This document shows, in pieces, positions 26,298 through 35,491 of a stretch of DNA of 48,102 nucleotides (positions within the stretch are counted from its first letter, which is position 1; each line of letters begins with the position of its first letter). The notes beneath the pieces are model-generated. The model ran no database searches and was not told where the DNA came from. It was given only the letters and a program-made list of their open reading frames with translations. The stretch is from Cytophagales bacterium (GTDB lineage Bacteria > Bacteroidota > Bacteroidia > Cytophagales > Spirosomataceae): assembly GCA_004292855.1 (NCBI GenBank), contig RDXN01000071.1, forward strand, positions 1 through 48,102, written 5' to 3'. A program made the translations under genes and the position numbers.

Positions 26298-28661
26298 TTA
26301 CTCCCCCCGCAACACGTCGGCAGGGTTGATTCGGGTAGCTCGTACCGTTTGCGACAACACCGTTAACAAGGCCACCAACAACACCAGCGCAAAACCCAAA
26401 CCCAAATTGGGCAATCCCACATCGACGTGCTGCCCCATGCGGCCCCGCAGCAGCGTTCCGCAAAACCAGCCCGCCGGAATCCCAAATACCCCCGCCCATA
26501 GTAGCAATTTCCCAAAGCTTTTCGAGAGCGTCCAGACTACTTGCCCGTTGCGGGCACCCAATGTTCGGCGGATACCCACTTCGCGGGTTCGGACCTCCAC
26601 GGCATAGGCCGAAATGCCCAGAATACCCATGCAGGCAATGAGCATGACCAGCCCGCAGAAAAAGCCGAAGATCTGATTTAGTTTGCCGAGGCCGTCGTGG
26701 AGTTCGCTCAATGTCGCGTCTCTGTAAATCGTCACGTCGGGTGTTCGGGTGGGCAGGGTTCGCGCCCAGAGTTGGCGGCAGGCCACAGCCACAGAAGCCG
26801 CGCTGCCCGGTTCGGTTTGCAGAGCGAGCATTGTAGCCCGGTCGGGCCGAACCCGAAACAAGGAGGGGCCAGCCTGAATAAATGGGTTCGGTTGGTCAAT
26901 CACGACCCCGGCAATCTGCACATCAACCGAGTCGACCCGGATTATCTGTCCCACTGCCGTTTGTGCTGAATAACCCGGTAATTGTTTAGCCAGCATCTCA
27001 TTGACCAGCACTACTGACTTATTATCTGACGGCGGCAAGTTAGTCCCCGCCCGGAGTTGTTGCCCAAACACATTCAGCCAGTTAGCATCAATTGCCGCCG
27101 ACGACACCAACATGGGTTTGGGCCGTTTCGCCACCCGAACCGTGCAAGGGTCAGTTGCTGGATAAACGCCCAGCAGGTTGGTTGCCGAAATCCGCCGGAC
27201 CTGACTCAATTGAGCTAGTTGATTTTGGATACGCTCTGCCGGTTGCCCTTTCAAGCTCACCAGAACCACATTATTGGGCAGGGTTTGCGCGATTTGATCG
27301 TTGGCGCGGGTGCCTGCGTCACGCAGAATCACCACGAAGACCATGAGCATGGTCGTTACAGCAAACTGAATGACAATCAAGCCTTTGTACAAACCCACCC
27401 CCCGAAATAACCGGATATTTTGCAAATTACGCAAGACCTGCACTGGCTGAAACCGCGATAGTAGCCAGGCCGGAACCGCCCCGGCTACCACACCCGTTAG
27501 TAAGCTATACACCAGCAGTGCAGCTAGTATAGACCAATCAAAACGAATACGAGTGGTCTCGGCGGGCATCCACCCCGACGCCCGGACGGTGTAGGTCAGG
27601 AGCAGCGACAATCCCAACGCCAGCAAGGCCACCAACACCGATTCGGTTATAAACTGCCCAATTACCTGCCCCCGAACGGCCCCGCTTGCCTTACGAATAC
27701 CCACCTCACGCGCCCGTGCCAGCGACCGCGCCAACGACAGACTTGTGTAGTTGAAGGCCGCCAACAGGGTTAGGGCAATAGCCAACAACACGTTAGTCCA
27801 GATGCCCTCGCGGTTCATGCCTGCGTGCGAGTCGTTCTGAATGGCCGGATTCCAGGGTGTGATGTCGTCAATAAGCTGCGCTGAAAGGGAAAGTTGAACA
27901 GGGTCTGCGTTAGGGCCAACGGTTCGGGATAGTTTGGTTAAAGACTGATTCAAGCCCGCCAACTGTTCCGGTTCGTGGAGCAGGGCGTAGGTGGCCGTGG
28001 TTTTGTACTCCTCCCAACGGCCTGTCAGGGTGGGCAGAAGTCCCCTACGCTCGGCGTTGAGGGCGGTCTGTAACGAGAATACGGCCTCCGTGGGCAAGTG
28101 CGTGTCCTGCTTGGGCTGCTCAATAATGCCCAAAACCATGAACGTTCCCAGCCCGTCGAAGGAGAGCGACTGCCCGACGGGGTTTTGCTCCCCAAATAGT
28201 TTCCCTACCACCGACCGATTGAGCAACACCCCGTTGGGCGTTTGTAACAAGGCCTGTGCATTTCCGGCTTCGAGTCGAAAACCAAACACATCGAAAAACG
28301 ACGGTTCTGTGAACAACACCTCAACCGGCATCTCGCCCCCCGCCGTCAGCACGTTTGTTTTTTGTCCATGCCGGACCTGCACTAGCTGTTCTACGCTACT
28401 CATTTGCCGCAATTGCTCGGCCACAGGTTGTGGCACGGTGGCCCAGCGTGTAGTTTGCTCCGATGTTTTAACGTCGGTCAGCAAGCGCACGGTTCGGTCC
28501 ATATAGGGGTGAAAATGATCGGCTTGTAAGTCGTCGGTAATCATTTTCAACAGCCATACACCCACGCTCATGCTTAGGGCTAATCCCAGAATCGTAATGG
28601 TCGAAAACAGCCGGTTTCGCCACAGGTTACGCAGGGCGATTTTGAGGTATGAGCGGAGCAT
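26298..28661 (-). CDS. FtsX/MacB-type ABC transporter permease (paralogue)
   Basis: A 787-residue protein with the same double-module layout as the permease at 23394-25817: a first helix (TITILGLALSMSVGVWLL), a periplasmic domain, an FtsX bundle with RAREVGIRKASGA, a second periplasmic domain, and a last bundle with RTREVGIRRTLGA. The first 25 residues are almost the same as the paralogue's, but the rest has diverged widely, so they are not a recent duplication across their length. I chose ATG 28661 (MLRSYLK), matching the paralogue; an in-frame ATG at 28694 adds eleven residues. The substrate is unknown. Confidence 0.9.
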   Translation of the reverse strand: MLRSYLKIALRNLWRNRLFSTITILGLALSMSVGVWLLKMITDDLQADHFHPYMDRTVRLLTDVKTSEQTTRWATVPQPVAEQLRQMSSVEQLVQVRHGQKTNVLTAGGEMPVEVLFTEPSFFDVFGFRLEAGNAQALLQTPNGVLLNRSVVGKLFGEQNPVGQSLSFDGLGTFMVLGIIEQPKQDTHLPTEAVFSLQTALNAERRGLLPTLTGRWEEYKTTATYALLHEPEQLAGLNQSLTKLSRTVGPNADPVQLSLSAQLIDDITPWNPAIQNDSHAGMNREGIWTNVLLAIALTLLAAFNYTSLSLARSLARAREVGIRKASGAVRGQVIGQFITESVLVALLALGLSLLLTYTVRASGWMPAETTRIRFDWSILAALLVYSLLTGVVAGAVPAWLLSRFQPVQVLRNLQNIRLFRGVGLYKGLIVIQFAVTTMLMVFVVILRDAGTRANDQIAQTLPNNVVLVSLKGQPAERIQNQLAQLSQVRRISATNLLGVYPATDPCTVRVAKRPKPMLVSSAAIDANWLNVFGQQLRAGTNLPPSDNKSVVLVNEMLAKQLPGYSAQTAVGQIIRVDSVDVQIAGVVIDQPNPFIQAGPSLFRVRPDRATMLALQTEPGSAASVAVACRQLWARTLPTRTPDVTIYRDATLSELHDGLGKLNQIFGFFCGLVMLIACMGILGISAYAVEVRTREVGIRRTLGARNGQVVWTLSKSFGKLLLWAGVFGIPAGWFCGTLLRGRMGQHVDVGLPNLGLGFALVLLVALLTVLSQTVRATRINPADVLRGE
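28585..28661 (-). repeat. 77-bp near-identical 5' end of permease gene, copy 2
   Basis: Partner of 25741-25817. The high identity over only the first 77 bp suggests either strong constraint or local gene conversion between the many permease paralogues of these genomes. Confidence 0.9.
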
Positions 28662-28718
28662 ATAACGGTTGTGAAGGCTAACAGGTCTATACACAATCCG
28701 TCAATTTCTATACCATCC

Positions 28719-28760
28719 CACAGAAAAGCCCCTCTGCGCTAACAGAGGGGCTTTTCTGTG
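28719..28760 (-). terminator. Terminator of the DUF1553-DUF1501 operon
   Basis: A perfect 18-bp stem (28719-28736 with 28743-28760) with a 6-base loop lies 91 bp after the DUF1501 stop and before the permease start. A cttttctgtg run is inside the stem's 3' arm. Confidence 0.75.
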
Positions 28761-28850
28761 ATCCAACCTGTCCGAAACCGGACGCCCGTTTGTCCGGCCC
28801 TGAACAACCCGTAATGCATGATCAATTTACGTTTTCTTTTAAACCTCCCG

Positions 28851-30323
28851 CTAGGCGATCACGTTCTTCACCACTTTTCCGGCCACGTCGGTAAGCCGGA
28901 AATTGCGGCCCTGAAACTCGTAGGTGAACTGCTCGTGGTCGTAGCCCAGCAGATGCAGGATGGTGGCCTGTAGGTCGTGAATGTGGGTCCGGTCTTTGAG
29001 GCCAAAATAGCCAAACTCGTCGCTTTCGCCCATCGAAAAACCCCGACGAACGCCCCCGCCCGCCATCCAGCACGTAAACGCGTCGGTGTGGTGGTCGCGG
29101 CCTTTGAAGGGCATTTTCTGGCCTTGTCGGTTCTCGCGCATGGGTGTCCGGCCAAACTCCGTCCCCCAAACGATGAGGGTTTCGTCGAGCAGGCCGCGCT
29201 GTTTCAGGTCCATCAGCAGGGCCGTAATGGGCCGGTCGATCTGCCCTACTTTGTCGCGCAGGCCATGTTCGAGGGAGTTCCCTTTTGAGTCGCCGTGCGT
29301 GTCCCAACCCCAGTCGTAGAGTTGCACGAACCGCACGCCCTGCTCCACCAGCTTGCGGGCCAACAGGCAATTGTTGGCAAACGATGCCTTGCCCACCTGC
29401 GCCCCGTAGAGGTCGTGAATATAGGCCGGTTCTTTGCTGATGTCCATTACCTCCGGCACCGAAATCTGCATCTTGAACGCCATTTCGTACTGGGCAATCC
29501 GGGCAAGGGTTTCGGGATCGCGAAACTCCTCATACTGTTGGCGATTTACCTCGCTCAGGGCGTTGATGGCCTTTTGGCGCAACGAGCGATCCACGCCTTT
29601 GGGGTCGCTCAGGAACAGCACGGGGTCGCCCTCGGAGCGGCATTGTACGCCCTGAAACACCGATGGCAGAAACCCACTGCCCCAAATCGACTTGCCCGCG
29701 TCGGGGGTGTTGCCGCCCGACGTAAGTACCATGAAACCAGGTAAATTGGCGTTTTCGGACCCCAGCCCATACGTGGCCCACGACCCCAGTGAGGGCCTGC
29801 CGAGCCGCGCACTACCCGTGTGCATGAGCAACTGCGCGGGCGCGTGGTTGAACTGATCGGTGTACATGGCCCGCATAAACGAAATCTCGTCGGCCACCTG
29901 CGGCAGGTGCTGCCAATAGTCCGACAGCCACGCGCCCGACTGCCCGTGTTGGTTGAATTTGCCGACCGACGCCAGCATGTCGGGAACCCCGCGAATGAAC
30001 GCGAATTTCTTGCCCTCCAGAAACGACGGTGGGCAGGGCTTGCCGTCGAGCTTTTCGAGTTCGGGTTTGTAATCGTATAGTTCGAGTTGCGAGGGCGACC
30101 CGCAGAGGTGAATAAAAATCACCGACTTGGCGCGGGGCCGAAAATGCGTTTTCCCGTCGGCCAACGTGGCCTTCACCTGCTCGTCGGTGGGTTTGTCGGA
30201 GCCGCACGAACCGAACAGCGTACCCAGGGCCATCATGCCGAGGCCGGTGGTGCATTGCTTCAAAAAATGTCGGCGCGTCTCGAATTCGGTGTGCCGGTAG
30301 CGGAGTTCCTGTTCGGGTGTCAT
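28851..30323 (-). CDS. DUF1501 protein with Tat signal
   Basis: A 490-residue member of the DUF1501 family (PF07394), which has an alkaline-phosphatase/sulfatase-like fold and is abundant in Planctomycetes. The N-terminus holds a twin-arginine motif (RRHFLKQ), a hydrophobic stretch and SCG, so it is exported folded, perhaps as a lipoprotein. Family landmarks seen are VIFIHLCGSPSQLELYDYKP, GAWLSDYW, FVQLYDWGWDTHGD, TLIVWGTEFGRTP and RDHHTDAFTCWMAGGG; the Asp and His residues in the last three would bind metal in a sulfatase-like site. The function of the family is not established. Its ATG overlaps the stop of the DUF1553 gene by 4 bp (ATGA), implying coupled translation and a joint role. Confidence 0.9.
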   Translation of the reverse strand: MTPEQELRYRHTEFETRRHFLKQCTTGLGMMALGTLFGSCGSDKPTDEQVKATLADGKTHFRPRAKSVIFIHLCGSPSQLELYDYKPELEKLDGKPCPPSFLEGKKFAFIRGVPDMLASVGKFNQHGQSGAWLSDYWQHLPQVADEISFMRAMYTDQFNHAPAQLLMHTGSARLGRPSLGSWATYGLGSENANLPGFMVLTSGGNTPDAGKSIWGSGFLPSVFQGVQCRSEGDPVLFLSDPKGVDRSLRQKAINALSEVNRQQYEEFRDPETLARIAQYEMAFKMQISVPEVMDISKEPAYIHDLYGAQVGKASFANNCLLARKLVEQGVRFVQLYDWGWDTHGDSKGNSLEHGLRDKVGQIDRPITALLMDLKQRGLLDETLIVWGTEFGRTPMRENRQGQKMPFKGRDHHTDAFTCWMAGGGVRRGFSMGESDEFGYFGLKDRTHIHDLQATILHLLGYDHEQFTYEFQGRNFRLTDVAGKVVKNVIA

Positions 30324-33088
30324 TCTTTCACGATAAACTCGTCCATGTTCAGCATAATGTTGGCCACAATAGCCAGCGCGGCCCGTTCGGGCGATTCATT
30401 AGCCACCCAGTTGGTCCGGTTGACCGGTTCGTTGCGATAGCGCGTCAGGGCATCGCGGTACAGGGTTTGGAGTACGGCCTCTTTTTTGGGCGGCAACGTC
30501 CGGCCCATCATCAGAAAATACCCCCGGTTCAGTTGGGCGTCGAGGGTGGGGCCGCCTTCGCGCTGCATCCGGGCCGCGAACCGGTGCGCCATCTCGACGT
30601 ACGACGAATCGTTCAACGTCGCCAGAGCTTGCAGGGGCGTGTTGGTGCGGATGCGTCGGGCCAGGCAAACCTCGCGGCTCGTGCCGTCGAAGGTGGTCAT
30701 ATTGGGGTACGGACTCGACCGTCGGATCAGCGTGTAAATGGCCCGGCGATAGGCGTTGCTGTCTTTGCTCACAACCCATTTGTGGCCGCTATACACCGTT
30801 TGCCAGAGACCAGCGGGTTGGTACGGCATCACCGATTTACCGTAGAGTGTCCGGTTCAGCAAACCGCTAACCGCCAGCGACTGATCGCGGATTTGCTCGG
30901 CAGAAAGCCGCAACCGGACGCCCCGCATGAGGAATTTATTAGTCGGATCGAGGGCCAGAGCCTGCTGACTCGTGCGGGCATCCTGCCGGTACGTGGCCGA
31001 CAGCACGATCTCTTTCAGCAACGGCTTGATCTGCCATTTATAATCGACCATGAGCCGATGGGCCAGATAGTCGAGCAGTTCGGGGTGGGTAGGCGCGAAC
31101 CCCTGCGACCCCATGTCTTCGAGCGTTTCGACCAGCCCCGTGCCAAACAACTGTTCCCAAAACCGGTTCACGGCGGTGCGGGCCGTGAGCGGATTGTCGC
31201 GGTCGGTGAGCCACTGCGCCAACCCCAGCCGGTTGCGGGGCGCGTTTTGGGGCCACGGGTTGAGCGATTTCGGCACGTCGGGCTGTACGGGCCGGGTTTG
31301 GGCCATAAAACTGCCCCGCTCAAACACCTTCGTCACCCGCCGATTGACCGACGCGTTTTCGAGCATAACGGGCAGGTTATCGGTCGAGGCATAGAGCAGG
31401 TCGGTGTAGAGTTTACGGTGGCGGGCGTAGTCGGGTTTGTCGGTTCCGGGCAGCGGGTCGTCGTTGCGGAACATCATCCAGAGAATCGAGCAGACGCTTT
31501 CGGAAGAGCCGGGTTTGAGCGTGGGGTTTCGGAACTCGAAATACAGGTCGTGCCGCCCAGCGATTGGGGGCAAATCGACCATCTGAATCTTACCCTGTCG
31601 GCCCGTATCGGCCCGAATCACGGCGATGGGCTGCCCTTCCTTGCGGTCCAGATACACACCGATAGTACCGCCCACTTTATTGACGTGGTCAAGCCGCACG
31701 ATCAGCTTCCGCCGACCCAACACTGGCGCGTTGGGCAACCGTGCCGACCCGCCGTTTTTGCTAAATACCCCAATGCTATTGAACACAAACCCGTTCTCGA
31801 TTTTGTCCAGCGCGGTGTACGGAATGCGGTCGTTGAACGTACGCAGAAACTGTACGGTCTCCTCGGCTTTTTGGGGCGACACGTTCGTTTGAAGCCAGCG
31901 TTTCAACGACCCCAGTTTGGCTTGATCGGTTTCGGTAAAGAACCGCAGATAGGGCGAATCGTCGTAGATGTCGGCGTCTTGGGTGTTGTTGAAAAACGCC
32001 ATCTGTTTGTAGTACTCATCGTGCCGAAACGGGTCATAGGGGTGGCTGTGGCACTGTACACACGCGAAGGTCGTACCCGAAAACGCGACCCAATTGGTGT
32101 TCACCCGGTCCATGACTTCAGCCAGCCGGAACTCTTCATCGTCGGTGCCACCCTCGTCGTTGTTGAGCGTGTTCCGGTGGAATCCGGTGGCAATCAGCAG
32201 GTTTTCAGAAGCGTCGCTACCGTCGGGTTTGGCAAGCAGGTCGCCCGCGAGTTGTTCCGTGATGAAGCGGTCGTAGGGTTTGTCTTCGTTGAACGCCCGA
32301 ATCACCCAGTCGCGATACCGCCACATGCTGCGGAGGTCGTCTTTCTCGTAGCCCCGCGAATCGGCGTAGCGGGCCAAATCGAGCCAGACCGAGGCCCAAC
32401 GCTCGCCGAAAGCAGACGATTTCAACAGCGAATCGACAACGGTTTCGTAGGCCCGGTCGCTTTTGTCGGCTTTGAATCGCTCGTACATAGCCGAGGTTGG
32501 AGGCAGGCCAGTCAGGTCGAGCGACACGCGCCGGAGCAGCGTTGCCCGGTCGGCCTCGACGGTGGGTTGCAGGCCTTCGGGCCGACGGTCGAGTGCAAAC
32601 TGGTCGATCTCGTTTTTGGCCCAGTCGGTTTCGGGGTTTTGGGTCAGGCCCAACCGGCTCCAGATGGTGCCAATGCTCGGCACGTCGGGCAACTCCACCC
32701 GCCGGTAGGCCCAGTGGGTGTCGAAATTGGCTCCCTGTTCCACCCAGCGGGTGAGCGTTTCGATCTCGGCCTCGGTGAGGGGGCCGCCTTTTTTGGGCAT
32801 CCGGCGGTCGGGGTCAGGATCGGTCAGGCGGGTGATAAACTCGGAATGGTCAGCGTCGCCCGGTAAAATCGCCGGTTTTCCCGATTTGGTCTTGCCCAGG
32901 GCCTCCTCCTGAAACAACAAACCGAACCCACCCGATTTTTTCACGCCCCCGTGGCAGGCCATGCACTTGCGGTTCAGGATCGGTTTCACCTCGGTGTTAT
33001 AGTCGACTTCGTCGCGCCCGATAAACGAGAAGTAGAGAACGGCCAGAAAAACCAGTCCGCCAGCCGCCAACAGGGTGTTTGTTTTCAT
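30320..33088 (-). CDS. Cytochrome c (PSCyt1)-DUF1549-DUF1553 protein
   Basis: A 922-residue protein. A membrane anchor (LLAAGGLVFLAVLYFSF) is followed by a planctomycete-type cytochrome c domain with a heme site CMACH at about residues 41-45, then DUF1549 (about 150-360; ERWASVWLDLARYADSRGYE, and a second CVQCH motif followed by SHPYDPF), a carbohydrate-binding-like region, and DUF1553 (about 590-900; NRFWEQLFGTGLVETLEDMG, TYRQDARTS, RRAIYTLIRRSSPYP). The product is probably periplasmic and tethered to the membrane. Such proteins occur in pairs with DUF1501 and are thought to act in breakdown of complex compounds, but no reaction is established. I chose ATG 33088 because translation upstream of it shows no signal. 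A TACTTTTT element near 33130 is close to, but not, a consensus promoter. Confidence 0.9.
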   Translation of the reverse strand: MKTNTLLAAGGLVFLAVLYFSFIGRDEVDYNTEVKPILNRKCMACHGGVKKSGGFGLLFQEEALGKTKSGKPAILPGDADHSEFITRLTDPDPDRRMPKKGGPLTEAEIETLTRWVEQGANFDTHWAYRRVELPDVPSIGTIWSRLGLTQNPETDWAKNEIDQFALDRRPEGLQPTVEADRATLLRRVSLDLTGLPPTSAMYERFKADKSDRAYETVVDSLLKSSAFGERWASVWLDLARYADSRGYEKDDLRSMWRYRDWVIRAFNEDKPYDRFITEQLAGDLLAKPDGSDASENLLIATGFHRNTLNNDEGGTDDEEFRLAEVMDRVNTNWVAFSGTTFACVQCHSHPYDPFRHDEYYKQMAFFNNTQDADIYDDSPYLRFFTETDQAKLGSLKRWLQTNVSPQKAEETVQFLRTFNDRIPYTALDKIENGFVFNSIGVFSKNGGSARLPNAPVLGRRKLIVRLDHVNKVGGTIGVYLDRKEGQPIAVIRADTGRQGKIQMVDLPPIAGRHDLYFEFRNPTLKPGSSESVCSILWMMFRNDDPLPGTDKPDYARHRKLYTDLLYASTDNLPVMLENASVNRRVTKVFERGSFMAQTRPVQPDVPKSLNPWPQNAPRNRLGLAQWLTDRDNPLTARTAVNRFWEQLFGTGLVETLEDMGSQGFAPTHPELLDYLAHRLMVDYKWQIKPLLKEIVLSATYRQDARTSQQALALDPTNKFLMRGVRLRLSAEQIRDQSLAVSGLLNRTLYGKSVMPYQPAGLWQTVYSGHKWVVSKDSNAYRRAIYTLIRRSSPYPNMTTFDGTSREVCLARRIRTNTPLQALATLNDSSYVEMAHRFAARMQREGGPTLDAQLNRGYFLMMGRTLPPKKEAVLQTLYRDALTRYRNEPVNRTNWVANESPERAALAIVANIMLNMDEFIVKE

Positions 33089-33179
33089 GCAAGAGTCAGG
33101 TTGTGGGGGAGTTACCGATCTAAAAAGTACGGATTTATCCGATCCTAACGACACGGCCAACGTAAAATTGGGCTTGTGA

Positions 33180-35075
33180 CTATTTCTTCCACCAGTTGGC
33201 GCGGCTCCCGTCGATGCCGCACTGATACCGCAACGGTTCCACAACCTCCGGGGCCGACGAACCATCGACCGGCACCACGTAGACCGGGCGTTTGTCGGCC
33301 CGCTTTTCGAGGTAGGTTTTTTCGCGGAGGGTGGCGTCGCGCCAGAACGCGTTGTCGGTCAGGCGAAAGGAGAGGGATCGACCATCGGGCGACCAAGCGG
33401 GCGAGGTACTCATTTGACCCAGGCGGGTAATCTGTCGGCTGTTTTTGCCATCGCTGTCCATCACAAACAGTTCCAGCGCGGCAGCGGCTCCCTGCCCTAC
33501 CTGATTCACATACGCAATCTGTTTGCCATCGGGCGAGAACACCGGCCCCACCGCGCCGAGGTCGTTGGGTTGGTCGGGCGTAGTCAGTTGTTGCAGGTTA
33601 GTTCCGTCGATATTCACGACGAACACGGGAAAGTTATTGCCTTTTTTCAGCGTGAACACCACCCGTTGCCCATCGGGCGACACGTGGGCGTCGCGGGCGT
33701 CGGCGATCTCGCGAACGGGACCACCATTTGCGGGTACGCGGGCGGCAATGGCCTTACCCACAGCGTCGTTGGCAAGGCTGAACACAATAGTCTTCCCGTC
33801 GCCCGTAAACACGGGATAGTAACACACCGCCGGGGCTTTCTCAAACGTGATTTGCCGCACGTTACTCCCGTCGGCATCCATCACGAACACGTTGAAAGCC
33901 CCGTCGGGCGTGCGGTTCGACGTAAACGTTACCTGCTTTCCATCGGGCGACCACGATGCGTACCGCTCATCCGTAAAAGGCGAGCGGGTCAGGTTGCGGG
34001 CGGTGCCGGTTTCGGGGTCAGTGGCAAACACCTCCGTGTCGCCGGTGCGGACGGAGGTCATCAGAAACTCGTGGCCCGCGCCGGGGGGTGGGGTGGCCGT
34101 TCGGGGTTGGTGCATCATCAGGTGGTTGATTATACCCGCCACCTCGCCCACTGGAGCTTTCTGGACCAAATACCGGTGGCCAGTTTTAGTGGCGTCCCAG
34201 CCGTTGGTGCCCTTGTCGTCGGTGATTGTTAGTCGGCCCGAAACGGTGTTGTAATACGGTTCAGGGCCGTACACAGCCACCAGCACAGCGGTTTGGTCCC
34301 AGCTCATACGCCCGTCTTTGTCGTTTTTGTCGAGCGGAATACTAATCCGAAACACGTCCTGCGCCGGGCTGTGCCGGATACCCCCGTTCTGAATGAGCGG
34401 GATGCCTGACTTGATTTTCTCGCCAATCTCGAATCCGCTCAACAGTACGGGCGTGGGCCACTCGCCAAACACAACCTTGGAGGCTACCGCGTCTTTGTAT
34501 ACGTTGTACTCGTCGCCCGTTGGAAACTTCCCGGCCATGCTCACCAATTGCTTCACCTTGCGGGCCACCAACTCACGGCCGTTCAGTTTAGAATATTGAT
34601 CTCCCTTGGTTTGGAGCAAATTGGCAAGGTTCGTCAGGAAGCCAACTGTTACGATGGTCACGCTGCCATCGGGTTGGGCGGCCAAAACGCGCCGGTACAC
34701 CTGCACGGCGTCGGGGGCCTCGTTGTTCGAGCGAATTGTGTGCGGGTAACGGGCCACGAGCGTGTCGGACCAGTGCTGCACGTCGGCGTCGGTTACGGCT
34801 TTGCCTTTGGGGACACCAATCGGAATATCGGGCCGCCCGAAGTAGGTGTTCATCACGCTCAATACCGGGGCCACACGAGGGTACGCGCAACTTGCCACCG
34901 TGGCGAGTATATTGACCCGCCCACTGTCGGAGAAGGCATGGAGCATGGTAATGGCCCCAATGTCGTCGTAGTCGGGGCCAATATCGGTGTCGAAAATGAT
35001 TGGTATTTTGGACTGAGCCTGGGCGTTGGCCTGATTAACCAAGAACAGAAAAAGAAAGGGCAGAAGGTAGCGCAT
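33180..35075 (-). CDS. Nucleoside hydrolase fused to TolB-type beta-propeller
   Basis: A 631-residue secreted fusion. A signal peptide (RYLLPFLFLFLVNQANAQAQ) leads to an inosine/uridine-preferring nucleoside hydrolase domain (about 24-320). It shows the calcium- and ribose-binding cluster in FDTDIGPDYDDIGA, VTIVTVGFLTNLANLL and the late Asp in SWDQTAVL, although NDKDG lies where a His often stands. From about 335 on there are five PD40/TolB-type repeats (WSPDGKQVTF, FTGDGKTIVF, VSPDGQRVVF, FSPDGKQIAY, WSPDGRSLSF). These enzymes cleave nucleosides to base and ribose. The exported location suggests use of external nucleosides, or a different substrate. I chose ATG 35075. It lies 47 bp after the small membrane protein gene and 91 bp before the DUF1553 gene. 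Confidence 0.85.
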   Translation of the reverse strand: MRYLLPFLFLFLVNQANAQAQSKIPIIFDTDIGPDYDDIGAITMLHAFSDSGRVNILATVASCAYPRVAPVLSVMNTYFGRPDIPIGVPKGKAVTDADVQHWSDTLVARYPHTIRSNNEAPDAVQVYRRVLAAQPDGSVTIVTVGFLTNLANLLQTKGDQYSKLNGRELVARKVKQLVSMAGKFPTGDEYNVYKDAVASKVVFGEWPTPVLLSGFEIGEKIKSGIPLIQNGGIRHSPAQDVFRISIPLDKNDKDGRMSWDQTAVLVAVYGPEPYYNTVSGRLTITDDKGTNGWDATKTGHRYLVQKAPVGEVAGIINHLMMHQPRTATPPPGAGHEFLMTSVRTGDTEVFATDPETGTARNLTRSPFTDERYASWSPDGKQVTFTSNRTPDGAFNVFVMDADGSNVRQITFEKAPAVCYYPVFTGDGKTIVFSLANDAVGKAIAARVPANGGPVREIADARDAHVSPDGQRVVFTLKKGNNFPVFVVNIDGTNLQQLTTPDQPNDLGAVGPVFSPDGKQIAYVNQVGQGAAAALELFVMDSDGKNSRQITRLGQMSTSPAWSPDGRSLSFRLTDNAFWRDATLREKTYLEKRADKRPVYVVPVDGSSAPEVVEPLRYQCGIDGSRANWWKK

Positions 35076-35122
35076 TCGGGTATGGGGTTTGCCCAGGAAA
35101 GGCCGAACTACCTTCGGTTTAA

Positions 35123-35488
35123 TCACTCCCCGAACAACTCCCCCCACGGAATCACAAACGGCAACACCACCACCCAAACGAGAAACGTAATGGCCATGCC
35201 TTTGGGATACGGTTGATTATTTACCTGCGCGGGTAGGGCCACCACCAGCAACCACGCCGATTTGTAGATGAGTTGAAACAGCAGCACCAAACTCATTTGT
35301 CGGGGGTAAAACAAGCCCAACACCGATAGCAGGAAGATTGCCAGCCACAACGCCCCTACCAGCCGAATCGACTCGGAATAGGCAAGTCCATTGCTGAACA
35401 CAGTGGTTAAGGCGGTTCGCGGGAAGAACAGGCTCGTGATGCTGATCCAGCCAGCTACGAGGATATTGGCGATATAAATGAAGATCAT
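35123..35488 (-). CDS. Small four-helix membrane protein
   Basis: A 121-residue protein with about four hydrophobic segments (IFIYIANILVAGWISI, LVGALWLAIFLLSVLGLF, LVLLFQLIYKSAWLLVVAL, AITFLVWVVVLPFVI). I do not recognise a named family. It follows the outer-membrane-type gene by 3 bp and is therefore part of the same operon, which includes the SRPBCC gene. Confidence 0.75.
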   Translation of the reverse strand: MIFIYIANILVAGWISITSLFFPRTALTTVFSNGLAYSESIRLVGALWLAIFLLSVLGLFYPRQMSLVLLFQLIYKSAWLLVVALPAQVNNQPYPKGMAITFLVWVVVLPFVIPWGELFGE

Positions 35489-35491
35489 GAT

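Noticed and set aside
30317-32866. An 849-codon open frame on the plus strand
   Set aside because: It is fully antisense to the DUF1549/DUF1553 gene, whose family motifs are clear. Its translation has no recognisable domain, and long shadow frames are expected in GC-rich DNA with this codon bias.
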